A stretch of 64,000 bases of DNA from Caulobacter zeae (GTDB lineage Bacteria > Pseudomonadota > Alphaproteobacteria > Caulobacterales > Caulobacteraceae), in contig NZ_PJRS01000043.1 in NCBI RefSeq assembly GCF_002858925.1, positions 1 through 64,000 of the forward strand, written 5' to 3'. Shown piece by piece: positions 50,581-58,577 of the stretch (the first letter of the stretch is position 1; the number at the start of each line of letters is the position of its first letter). A model generated the notes under the pieces. The model was not told where the DNA came from. It searched no databases and was given only the letters and a program-made list of their open reading frames with translations. A program made the translations under genes and the position numbers.

Positions 50581-51435
50581 ATGACCCACGCCGATCCCCT
50601 CGTCTCGACCGCCTGGCTGGCCGACCATCTCGACGCCCCGGACGTGCGCATCGTCGACGCCTCGTGGTTCATGCCCGGCACGCCGCGCGACCCGAAGGCC
50701 GAGTTCGAGGCCGGCCACATCCCTGGCGCGGTGTTCTTCGACATCGACGAGATCTCCGACGAGACTTCGCCCCTGCCCCACATGCTGGCAAGCGGCGTCA
50801 AGTTCGCTTCGCGGGTCCGCAAGCTGGGCCTCGGCGACGGCTCGCGCATCGTCGTCTACGACAGCACCAGCATCCTGCCGGCCGCCCGCGTGTGGTGGAA
50901 CTTCCGCGTCATGGGCCATGAGGACGTGGTGGTGCTGGACGGCGGCCTGCCCAAGTGGATCGCCGAGGGCCGCCCGCTCGAGGACGGTCCCGCCGCCCCG
51001 CAGGAGCGCCACTTCACCCCGCGCCTGCAGGCCGATCTCGTCCGCAGCTTCGAGCAGATGAAGAAGAACCTTGAAACCGGCCGCGAGCAGGTGATCGACG
51101 CCCGCGCCGCCGGCCGCTTCAACGGCGAGGTCCCCGAGCCCCGCGCCGGTCTCGCCAGCGGCCACATCCCCGGCTCTCGCAACATCCCGCTTTCGGCCCT
51201 GCTGGGTCCCGACGGCGCCATGCTGCCCGCCGACCAGCTGAAGACCGTCTTCGCCGAGGCCGGGGTCGACATCGAAAAGCCGATCGCCACGACCTGCGGC
51301 TCGGGCATCACCGCCTCGGTCGTGTCGCTGGCCCTGCACCGCCTCGGCAAGCCGCGTGCGGCGGTCTACGACGGCTCGTGGACCGAGTGGGGCGGCCGCG
51401 ACGACGCGCCGGTCGCGACCGGTCCGGCTGTGTAA
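50581..51435 (+). CDS. sseA: 3-mercaptopyruvate sulfurtransferase (tandem rhodanese)
   Basis: 284 residues with two rhodanese domains. The first has VRIVDASWFMPGTPRDPKAEFEAGHIPGA; the second holds the active-site cysteine C239 in TTCGSGITAS, the loop typical of mercaptopyruvate sulfurtransferases rather than thiosulfate enzymes. ATG 50581 follows AAGAGG. A terminator hairpin lies 60 bases downstream. Confidence 0.93.
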   Translation: MTHADPLVSTAWLADHLDAPDVRIVDASWFMPGTPRDPKAEFEAGHIPGAVFFDIDEISDETSPLPHMLASGVKFASRVRKLGLGDGSRIVVYDSTSILPAARVWWNFRVMGHEDVVVLDGGLPKWIAEGRPLEDGPAAPQERHFTPRLQADLVRSFEQMKKNLETGREQVIDARAAGRFNGEVPEPRAGLASGHIPGSRNIPLSALLGPDGAMLPADQLKTVFAEAGVDIEKPIATTCGSGITASVVSLALHRLGKPRAAVYDGSWTEWGGRDDAPVATGPAV

Positions 51436-51494
51436 AAACACCCAAAGTTACGCGATTTTCGAATACAATCCTGAATTGACAAGGCGCTCCGTGT

Positions 51495-51527
51495 GGCCGA
51501 CCCTCGACGTGCTGGGGGTCGGCCTTT
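51495..51527 (+). terminator. Rho-independent terminator after sseA
   Basis: Perfect 9-bp stem GGCCGACCC (51495-51503) with GGGTCGGCC (51516-51524), followed by TTTCGCC. It separates sseA from the peptide/radical-SAM cassette that starts at 51669. Confidence 0.75.
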
Positions 51528-51668
51528 CGCCGCCATGAAGCGTGGCCAAGCCGCGCATCGCTCCCCGCCAGTGCCCGTCAGCTTAACGACCTTCGGCGCG
51601 CCACCCGCGCCGAGCATGCAACCGCGCGACCGGCGGAGCTGTCGGCGCGCCCGTGGGGAGAAAACGCC

Positions 51669-51842
51669 ATGTCGTCGTTCCGACCGCTCTATGCCGTCAC
51701 CATCACCGACGCCGTCGCCTCCGGCGACCTGGACCAGCTGAAGAAGCTGGCCGCCGAAGCCGAGGCCCACATCCAGCAGTACGGCGACATCCCGACGCTG
51801 CTGGCCGCCCTGAAGCTCGAAATCGCCAAGCTCGGGGGCTGA
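51669..51842 (+). CDS. DUF1843-like small peptide with ASGDL motif (candidate precursor 1)
   Basis: 57 residues: MSSFRPLYAVTITDA, then VASGDLDQLKKL, a helical charged centre, and YGDIPTLLAALKLEIAKLGG at the end. GGGGAG lies eight bases before the ATG. It is the first of two paralogues placed directly before a radical SAM/SPASM maturase gene, the usual layout of a modified-peptide (RiPP) precursor. I recall an annotation name for the companion enzyme referring to a GDL-motif peptide; I could not check it. No cysteines, so any cross-link would involve other residues. Confidence 0.85.
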   Translation: MSSFRPLYAVTITDAVASGDLDQLKKLAAEAEAHIQQYGDIPTLLAALKLEIAKLGG

Positions 51843-51848
51843 TCGGAC

Positions 51849-52025
51849 ATGAACATCAAGCCCTACGGCGTCGCCGTGACCGACGCCATCGCCTCGGGCG
51901 ATCTCTCGCGCCTGAAGGAAGCCGAAGCCGCCGCCCAGGCCCACCTGGACGAGTACGGCGACATCCCCACCCTGCTGGCGCTGCTCAAGGTCGAGATCGC
52001 CAAGCTGGAAGGCCGCAAGAGCTAG
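51849..52025 (+). CDS. DUF1843-like small peptide with ASGDL motif (candidate precursor 2)
   Basis: 58 residues, paralogue of the preceding gene and six bases after it. Shared features are Y-x-V near the start, TDAIASGDLSRLK, and YGDIPTLLALLKVEIAKLEG; the tail differs (RKS). Two paralogous copies suggest duplication of a precursor. A perfect 13-bp hairpin lies between this gene and the maturase. Confidence 0.85.
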   Translation: MNIKPYGVAVTDAIASGDLSRLKEAEAAAQAHLDEYGDIPTLLALLKVEIAKLEGRKS

Positions 52026-52030
52026 CCGGA

Positions 52031-52068
52031 CGTAGGCGGCGCTTTCCTCCCGGGGAGCGCCGCCTACG
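52031..52068 (+). promoter_or_regulatory. Intercistronic hairpin between peptide genes and maturase gene
   Basis: Perfect 13-bp stem CGTAGGCGGCGCT (52031-52043) with AGCGCCGCCTACG (52056-52068), loop of 12, beginning five bases after the second peptide stop. No U tract follows, so it looks like an attenuator or RNA-stability element that would make peptide mRNA more abundant than maturase mRNA. Confidence 0.7.
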
Positions 52069-52092
52069 CCCCGCGTTCGGGGAAACGCGCGC

Positions 52093-53607
52093 ATGACCGA
52101 CACCCTGCCCTCCGCCGCCGAAACGGCGATCAGGCCCGAGCGCGTGACGCCCGAGGGCAAGTCCGTCCGCTTCCGCACGGACGAGGACTACGAGCAGCTG
52201 ACCCCTGTCCACGTGGTCTGGGAGGTCACCCTCGCCTGCAATCTCAAGTGCCAGCACTGCGGCTCGCGCGCCGGCCGGCCTCGGCCGGACGAACTGAACC
52301 CGACCGAAGCGTTGGAGCTGATCGACCACTTGGCCGCCCTGGGCACGCGAGAGCTGACCCTGATCGGCGGCGAGGCCTATCTGCGCCGCGACTGGATCGA
52401 GCTGATCCGCCGCAGCCGCGCCCACGGCATCCGCACCGCCGTCCAGACCGGCGCCCGCAACCTGACCGACAAGCGCCTGGACGAGGCGGCCGAGGCCGGC
52501 CTGCAAGGCATCGGCGTGTCGATCGACGGCCTGCCCGACCTGCACGATCGCGTGCGCGGGGTGCCGGGCTCCTACGACCAGGCGATCAGCGCCCTCAAGC
52601 GGGCCAAGGCCCGGGGCATGGCCGTCTCGGTCAACACCCAGATCGGCGCCGAGACCGCCGCCCACCTGCCCGAGTTGATGGAGCGGATCATAGAGGCCGG
52701 CGCCACCCACTGGCAGATCCAGCTGACCGTGGCGATGGGCAACGCCGTCGACAATCCCGACCTCCTGCTCCAGCCCTACCAGCTGCTCGACGTCATGCCG
52801 CTGCTGGCCCGGCTCTAGCGCGAGGGCCAGGAACGCGGCCTGCTGATGATCGTCGGCAACAATGTCGGCTATTTCGGCCCCTATGAGCGGATGTGGCGGG
52901 GCCTGGGCGACGAGGCTGACCACTGGAACGGCTGCGCGGCTGGCCAGGGCGGCATCGGCATCGAGGCCGACGGCACGATCAAGGGCTGCCCGTCGCTGGC
53001 CACCTCGCTCTACGCCGCCGGAAACGTGCGCGAGATGAGCATCGCCGACATCTGGCGCTACAGCGAGAAGATCGCCTTCGGGCGCGTGCGCGACGTCGAG
53101 GAGCTCTACGACTACTGCCGCACCTGCTACTATGCCGACGTCTGCCGGGCCGGCTGCACCTGGACCTCGGAGTCGCTGCTGGGCAAGCGCGGCAACAATC
53201 CCTACTGCCACCATCGTGTGCTCGACCTGGCCCGCCACGGCTGGCGCGAACGCGTCACCAAGGTCAAGGACGCCCCGGCCGCCAGCTTCGCCATCGGCGA
53301 GTTCGCCCTGGTGCGCGAGGCCATACCCGGCGCCCAGACCGTTCCCCTGCCCGTCCGCGATCCGACCGCGGTCCATGTGGCCCATCGCGAACGCACAGCC
53401 GCCGGCGGCGCCCTGCCGCCCAGGCTCAAGGTCTGCCGCTCCTGCGACCAGTACGTCTGGCCCCACGAGGAAACCTGCCCCCACTGCGCCGCCGACCTCG
53501 CCGAGGTGGAACGCCAGCACGCAGAGGCCGCCGAACGCCGGCAGGCGCTGATCCAGCAGGCCCAGCGCGTGCTGGGCGGGATCGGCGCCGCGCCTGGCCA
53601 GGCCTGA
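52093..53607 (+). pseudogene. Radical SAM/SPASM peptide maturase, interrupted by an in-frame amber codon
   Basis: 504 codons in one frame, interrupted only by TAG at 52816-52818 (codon 242). Part 1 (52093-52818) has the radical SAM cluster motif CNLKCQHC (C49, C53, C56), LTLIGGEAYL and VSIDGLPDLHDRVRG. Part 2 (from about 52819; an ATG is available at 52846) has a SPASM-like Cys-rich region (NGCAAGQGG, IKGCPSL, CRTCYYADVCRAGC, NPYCHHR) and a C-terminal zinc-ribbon-like CRSCDQYVWPHEETCPHC. The sequence around the stop (PLLARL, stop, REGQERGLL) reads smoothly, so a single substitution from a sense codon such as TAC is the simplest explanation. It follows two GDL peptides. It may be inactive, read through, or expressed as two chains. 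Confidence 0.85.
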
Positions 53608-53620
53608 AGGCGACTGGAAC

Positions 53621-53784
53621 CTCCCCCTGTGGGGGGGGGGGGCGGCGATCCAGACCCTCCCCCTGAAGGGGGAGGTGGCCCGGAGGGCCGGAGGGGGAAG
53701 TCCCTGATGAGTCTGAGCCGAGCGCCGACGTGAGAAGTCACCTCCCCCTCAGTCGCTACGCGACAGCTCCCCCTTCAGGGGGAG
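53621..53784. repeat. Composite palindromic repeat with a 12-G tract
   Basis: Several arms of the type CTCCCCCTGAAGGGGGAG: CCTCCCCCTGAAGGGGGAGG at about 53656-53675 and CTCCCCCTTCAGGGGGAG at 53767-53784, with TCACCTCCCCCTCAGTCGC between. A run of twelve G residues occupies 53631-53642. Lies between the maturase stop and the convergent 53813 gene. Confidence 0.7.
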
Positions 53785-53812
53785 CATCTTGAGGACCGCC
53801 CTTTGCGGGACC

Positions 53813-54343
53813 TTACGGACACCCCGCCCGCACCAGCTCGTAACTCGCAAACTCCTGCTCCTTGCCGCCCGCCCCGCGCATGACGATGGACCAGCTCAGA
53901 TGCTCCCCTGCCCGCGCCCAGCGATTGACGAAGGCGGCGTCGCCATAGGGGTAGCTGACCTCGAAGCCGTTCGGCGCGACCTTGCCCGCGCCGTGCGAGG
54001 CGCCGTCGCCGCCGAAGCTGTCGGCCCACAGGCCCACGATCGCGGCCGGCTCGCCGGCCTTGGTCGTGCGGCCGCCAAACAGGAGATGGGCGGCATAGGT
54101 GTCGGCGGGATCGGCCTTGGCCGCGCTGTCGGCCTCGACCAGCATCATCGCACCGCCCACGATCGGCCTGGCCGACAGGGCGACGGTCACGGGCTTGCCC
54201 ATGACCATCCCCTCGCCCTTCCAGCAGCCGGCCAGGGCTGCGACTTGCGCCGGCGGCGGCGTGGGCGGCGGATCCTCGGCCCGCGCGGCGGCGGCGCAAA
54301 GCATCGACGCCGACAGCGCCAGAAGCGAAACCACAACTCTCAT
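53813..54343 (-). CDS. Secreted hypothetical protein with lipocalin-like (DUF1579-type) features
   Basis: 176 residues. A signal peptide (about 1-22, ending ARAED) should direct it to the periplasm. The mature part starts with a proline-rich linker and VAALAGCWKGEG, the opening seen in DUF1579/lipocalin-like stress proteins, followed by alternating strands. Two cysteines (about 40 and 175) could pair. Family placement is tentative and no ligand can be inferred. Confidence 0.7.
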   Translation of the reverse strand: MRVVVSLLALSASMLCAAAARAEDPPPTPPPAQVAALAGCWKGEGMVMGKPVTVALSARPIVGGAMMLVEADSAAKADPADTYAAHLLFGGRTTKAGEPAAIVGLWADSFGGDGASHGAGKVAPNGFEVSYPYGDAAFVNRWARAGEHLSWSIVMRGAGGKEQEFASYELVRAGCP

Positions 54344-54499
54344 CTCGGCCCCCGATACGACGCCGGCCCCAGCCAGGCGTCCGCCTCTAGATCGCCGATT
54401 CCCCGCGTCGCTCGCCAGGACGTTGATCGAACGCTTGAACCCCGGCCGCCCGCGCCCTTAAACGACGGGTTCCTTCCCGTGCTTACGAGTCCCGCCGCC

Positions 54500-55654
54500 A
54501 TGGACGAAAAGACCCGCCTGATCCGCTCGGGCCTGCAGGCCCCGTCGCTGGCGCGCACCGTCAATCCGCCGATCCAGCGCGGCTCGACCGTGCTGATGCC
54601 CAACGCCGCCTCGCTGTACGACGACAGCCAGCTGACCTACGGCATCACGGGCCTGTCCTCGCCCGCCGCCCTGCAGGCGGCCCTGGCCGAGCTGGAAGGC
54701 TCGCCGGACGTGACCCTCTACCCTTCCGGCCTCGCGGCGATCACCGGGGCGATGATGGCCGTGCTGAAGGCCGGCGACGACGTGCTGGTGGTCGACAGCG
54801 CCTACAAGCCCACCCGCCGGTTCTGCGACCGCTTTCTCACCCGCTTCGGCGTCACCACCCGCTATTACGATCCGGCCCTCGACGCCGACGCCCTGATCGC
54901 CCTGGCCCAGCCCAACACCCGGCTGATCCTGCTGGAGGCGCCCGGCTCGCTGACCTTCGAGATGCAGGACGTGCCGGCCATCGCCGCGGCCGCCAAGGCG
55001 CGGGGCATCCTCACCCTGATCGACAACACCTGGGGGGCGGGCCTGCTCTTCAAGCCGCTGGCCCACGGCGTGACCATCAGCGTGCAGGCCCTGACCAAAT
55101 ATGTCGGCGGCCATTCGGACTGCTTCATGGGCAGCGCCACGACCATGGATCCAGTGATCGGCGACGACCTGGGCAACGCCATGTGGGACGTGGGCTGGTC
55201 GGTCTCGCCCGACGACGCCTACACCATGCTGCGCGGCCTGAGGACCCTGGCCACGCGCATGCCCCGCCACGAGCAGAACGGCCTGGCCGTGGCCCGCTGG
55301 CTGGAACAGCGGCCCGAGGTGGCTCGCGTGCTGCACCCCGCCCTGCCCGACGATCCTGGCCACGCGATCTGGAAGCGCGACTTCTCCGGCGCCTGCGGCC
55401 TGTTCGGCGTGGTGTTGAAGCCGACCACCCAGCGCTCGGTGCACGCGTTCCTCGACGCCCTGACGCTGTTTGGCCTCGGCTTCTCCTGGGGCGGCTTCGA
55501 AAGCCTGGCGATCAACTGCGACCCGCAGCTGAAAAGCCGCTCGACGCCGGTGAACTTCGAAGGTCCGCTGCTGCGCCTGCATATCGGGCTGGAGGATCCG
55601 ATCGACCTGACCGCCGACCTGGAACGCGGCTTCCGGGCCCTGGCGGCGGCCTGA
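54500..55654 (+). CDS. metC: Cystathionine beta-lyase
   Basis: 384 residues; PLP-dependent cleavage of cystathionine to homocysteine. The Schiff-base lysine is K200 in ALTKYVGGHSD; other Cys/Met-metabolism motifs are LYPSGLAAITGAM (about 74-86) and IDNTWGAGLLFKPL. The C-terminal FSWGGFESLAI is typical of MetC. ATG 54500 is used because conservation starts at DEKTRLIRSGLQA. No riboswitch was recognised upstream. Confidence 0.92.
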   Translation: MDEKTRLIRSGLQAPSLARTVNPPIQRGSTVLMPNAASLYDDSQLTYGITGLSSPAALQAALAELEGSPDVTLYPSGLAAITGAMMAVLKAGDDVLVVDSAYKPTRRFCDRFLTRFGVTTRYYDPALDADALIALAQPNTRLILLEAPGSLTFEMQDVPAIAAAAKARGILTLIDNTWGAGLLFKPLAHGVTISVQALTKYVGGHSDCFMGSATTMDPVIGDDLGNAMWDVGWSVSPDDAYTMLRGLRTLATRMPRHEQNGLAVARWLEQRPEVARVLHPALPDDPGHAIWKRDFSGACGLFGVVLKPTTQRSVHAFLDALTLFGLGFSWGGFESLAINCDPQLKSRSTPVNFEGPLLRLHIGLEDPIDLTADLERGFRALAAA

Positions 55655-55669
55655 CGCGCGAGCCGCGCA

Positions 55670-55705
55670 TTGCGGTGCGGAACACGGATCGTTTCCGCAC
55701 CGCAA
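55670..55705 (+). terminator. Hairpin after metC
   Basis: Perfect 13-bp stem TTGCGGTGCGGAA (55670-55682) with TTCCGCACCGCAA (55693-55705), loop of 10, 16 bases after the metC stop. No U tract, so termination efficiency is uncertain. Confidence 0.65.
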
Positions 55706-55882
55706 CAGAACGCCACATCCTGGCCGCGAGCAAGGCCAGATTATGCCTAAAGGCCTAAATATGCGAAGTTATTCAGCAGTACGTAGCGCGACCACGCGTC
55801 CCTGAAACTTGACCGTGGTTATATTTCCTTCGCATCGCAACTGATTGTCGTCGTGAGGGTTCTTCGCGCGAAAGGACCCTTG

Positions 55883-57790
55883 ATGGACATACGCCTCGCC
55901 GACCGGCTTCCGCCTTGCAACGTTCCCGATAAGGCGCCGCCGGCCGCCTGGCTCCCCGCCGAGTCCGCGATGGACATGCCCGTCCGCGAACTGTCCGCCC
56001 CCGATGTGGGCTGGCGCCGGCTGGCCCGCTCGCGGCAGCGACGGCGTCTTGGCCTAGGCGCCTTCACGATCCTGGCCTTCGCCTTCGGCCTGACGACCAT
56101 GCTGGACGCCTTCACGGCCGGCGGCGTGACGCTGCTGGAATGGATCGACGCCCTGCTGGTGGCCGTGCTGCTGGCCTGGACCGGCTTTTCCTGCGCCGCC
56201 GCCCTAGGCGGTTTCCAGCTGGCCCTCAACCCCGACACCTGGGAACGGCGGTTAGACGATCCGCCGCCGCACCTGCGCAAGAAGGTCGCCCTGCTGGCGC
56301 CGATCTACAACGAGGACGTCGCCGCCGTCTTCGCCCGCATCGAGGCCATGCGCGCCGATCTCGATCGCGAGCGGCTGTCGTCGACCTTCGACATCTTCGT
56401 GCTGAGCGACACGCGCGATCCCGACATCGCCGAGGCCGAGCGCCTGGCGGTGATCGCCGCCCGTTCGGGCCCCTCGCCCACCCGCCTCTATTATCGCCGC
56501 CGCGTGCACAACACCGACCGCAAGACCGGCAACCTGGCCGAATGGGTGCGCCGGTTCGGCGGCGCCTACGAATGCATGGCGGTGCTCGACGCCGACAGCC
56601 TGATCAGCGCCCGCTCGCTGCGCCGCATGGCCGGTGCGATGGAGACCGATCCGGTCCTGGGCGTCCTGCAGGCCGGCACCACGATCGTCGGCCGCACCAC
56701 CCTGTTCGGCCGCGCCGAGCAGTTCGCCAGCTGGGTCTACGGCCCGCTCGCCACCTGGGCCCTGGCCTGGTGGAGCGGCGCCGAGGCCAACTATTTCGGC
56801 CACAACGCCATGATCCGCACGCGCGCCTTCGCCGAGTGCTGCGGCCTGCCCCACCTGCCGGGCAAGGCCCCGTTCGGCGGCGCCATCCTCAGCCACGACT
56901 TCGTCGAGGCCGCCCTGATGCGGCGCGGCGGCTGGGCCGTGCGCATGGCCCCCTCGCTGGACGACGTGCATGAGGAGGCCCCGCCCACCATGTCGGACAT
57001 GCTGGTTCGCGACCGCCGCTGGAGCCAGGGCAACCTTCAACACCTGGGCATACTGGGCGTGAAGGGCCTGCACCCTGTCAGCCGCCTGCACCTGCTGCGC
57101 GGCGCCCTGGCCTATGCGCTGGCGCCGGTGTGGCTGCTGCTGGTGGTGCTCAGCGCCATGCTGGCCGCCTTCCCTGTCCTGGGCGGCGCGCGGGCCGAAC
57201 TCTTCTTGGTCGAGGGGGCGGCGGCCGCCTTCGCCGTGTCGCTGGGCTTCCTGTTCGCACCCAAGCTGCTGGCGGTGATCCTGACCTGCAAGGAGGGCAA
57301 GGCCGGCGGCTTCGGCGGGGTCGGCCCGCTGCTGGTCTCGGTGGCCGTGGAGACGCTGCATTCGACCCTGACCGCGCCGGCCATCCTGTTCGGCCACGCG
57401 CGCTGCCTGGTCGACATCCTGGCCGGCCGAGACTCCGGCTGGGCCGCCCAGCGACGCGAGGCCGAGGGCACGCTTTGGCGCGAGGCCCTCAAGCGCCACA
57501 CGCCCGAGATCGTCGCCGGCCTCCTGCTGCTGACCTGCGCGGCCCTGGCCGGCCCCTCGCTGGGGATCTGGATCCTGCCGGCGGCCATCGGCCTGCTGAT
57601 CGCCCCGGCGGCCTCGGTGCTGACCGGCAGCGCGCGCTGGGGCCTGGCGCTGCGCAAGCGCGGCCTGCTGGTGGCGCCGTGCGAGCTGTCACCCTCGCGT
57701 CTGCTGCGGGAGGCCTACGGCCGGCCGGCCGGCCCACAGCTTCGGCTGCGAGAAGAAGAGGACAGCGCGGCGGCGATGGCCACGGCCTGA
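55883..57790 (+). CDS. mdoH: Osmoregulated periplasmic glucan glucosyltransferase OpgH/MdoH
   Basis: 635 residues, shorter than the roughly 850 of E. coli because the N- and C-terminal cytoplasmic extensions are reduced. Inner-membrane GT2 family enzyme: two helices at about 65-120, then the catalytic domain with ALLAPIYNEDVAAVFARIEAM, FVLSDTRDPDIAE, MAVLDADSLIS, and the RDRRWSQGNLQH segment (the Q-x-x-RW-like site). Further helices follow to the C-terminus. ATG 55883 has AAGGA nine bases upstream. The usual partner opgG is not adjacent. Confidence 0.93.
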   Translation: MDIRLADRLPPCNVPDKAPPAAWLPAESAMDMPVRELSAPDVGWRRLARSRQRRRLGLGAFTILAFAFGLTTMLDAFTAGGVTLLEWIDALLVAVLLAWTGFSCAAALGGFQLALNPDTWERRLDDPPPHLRKKVALLAPIYNEDVAAVFARIEAMRADLDRERLSSTFDIFVLSDTRDPDIAEAERLAVIAARSGPSPTRLYYRRRVHNTDRKTGNLAEWVRRFGGAYECMAVLDADSLISARSLRRMAGAMETDPVLGVLQAGTTIVGRTTLFGRAEQFASWVYGPLATWALAWWSGAEANYFGHNAMIRTRAFAECCGLPHLPGKAPFGGAILSHDFVEAALMRRGGWAVRMAPSLDDVHEEAPPTMSDMLVRDRRWSQGNLQHLGILGVKGLHPVSRLHLLRGALAYALAPVWLLLVVLSAMLAAFPVLGGARAELFLVEGAAAAFAVSLGFLFAPKLLAVILTCKEGKAGGFGGVGPLLVSVAVETLHSTLTAPAILFGHARCLVDILAGRDSGWAAQRREAEGTLWREALKRHTPEIVAGLLLLTCAALAGPSLGIWILPAAIGLLIAPAASVLTGSARWGLALRKRGLLVAPCELSPSRLLREAYGRPAGPQLRLREEEDSAAAMATA

Positions 57791-57794
57791 CGGC

Positions 57795-58577
57795 TCAAGC
57801 TCTCCGGGCCGCGTCCTCGATCTGCGCCAGCTCCGGCGTCCAGCGCAGGTCCTGGGCCCGGCGGGCCACGGCGCCGATGACGATGAGGACCGGACCGCCG
57901 GTTCCGTCCGCCAGCAGGCGCGGCAGCGCGTCTAGGCGACCGGTCCGCAGCGACGCGGCCGGGTCTCCCGCCCGCTCGACGACCAGGGCCGGCGTGCTCG
58001 GCGCGCGACCGGCGGCGATCAGGCGGCGACCAAGCTCGGCGGCGGCCTCGCCGCCCATATAGACGGCGACCGTGGCCTCGGGATCCGACGCGGCGGCCCA
58101 GTCCTCTATGACGTCGCCGCTGCCGACTCGGGCCGTGGTGAAGATCACCCGCCGGGCCTCGCCGCGATGGGTCAGCGGGAAATTGAACTGGGCGGCCGCC
58201 GCGCTGGCGGCGGTGACGCCGGGCACGACCTCGACCGACCCGCCATGGGCGCGCAGGAACTCGGCCTCCTCGCCTACCCGGCCGAACACCGACGGATCGC
58301 CGCCCTTCAGCCGCACGACGCGCAGGCCGCGACGGGCCAGGCGCAGCATCAGGCGGTTGATCGCCTCCTGCTTCATGCTGGGTCGGCCCGAGCGCTTGCC
58401 GGTCAGGATGCGCACGCAGCCGGCGGGGGCCAGGGCGATCGCCTCGTCCGAGACCAGGGCGTCATAGAGCAACGCCTGCGCGCTCTCCACCGCCCGGGCG
58501 GCGCGCAGGGTCATCAGGTCGACCGGGCCAGGACCGGCGCCGACCAGCAGCACGTCTCCGAGAGCAGCGTCACGCAT
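57795..58577 (-). CDS. cobA: Uroporphyrinogen-III C-methyltransferase
   Basis: 260 residues. SAM-dependent methylation of uroporphyrinogen III to precorrin-2, the first step to siroheme. Motifs: LLVGAGPGPVDLMTLRA at the start, VRLKGGDPSVFGRVGEE, and VPGVTAASAAAA. It overlaps nasA by eight bases and is the last gene of the nir/nas operon, fitting the siroheme need of NirB. It lacks the CysG dehydrogenase/ferrochelatase domain. Confidence 0.94.
   Translation of the reverse strand: MRDAALGDVLLVGAGPGPVDLMTLRAARAVESAQALLYDALVSDEAIALAPAGCVRILTGKRSGRPSMKQEAINRLMLRLARRGLRVVRLKGGDPSVFGRVGEEAEFLRAHGGSVEVVPGVTAASAAAAQFNFPLTHRGEARRVIFTTARVGSGDVIEDWAAASDPEATVAVYMGGEAAAELGRRLIAAGRAPSTPALVVERAGDPAASLRTGRLDALPRLLADGTGGPVLIVIGAVARRAQDLRWTPELAQIEDAARRA

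Noticed and set aside
51476..51504. TTGACA as a -35 element for the peptide/maturase operon
   Set aside because: The matching -10 position reads GACCCT, which fits no consensus, and the region overlaps the sseA terminator stem.
53789..55654. Long N-terminal extension of metC starting near 53789
   Set aside because: The first 237 codons run antisense through the secreted-protein gene at 53813-54343 and are not protein-like; homology begins at ATG 54500.
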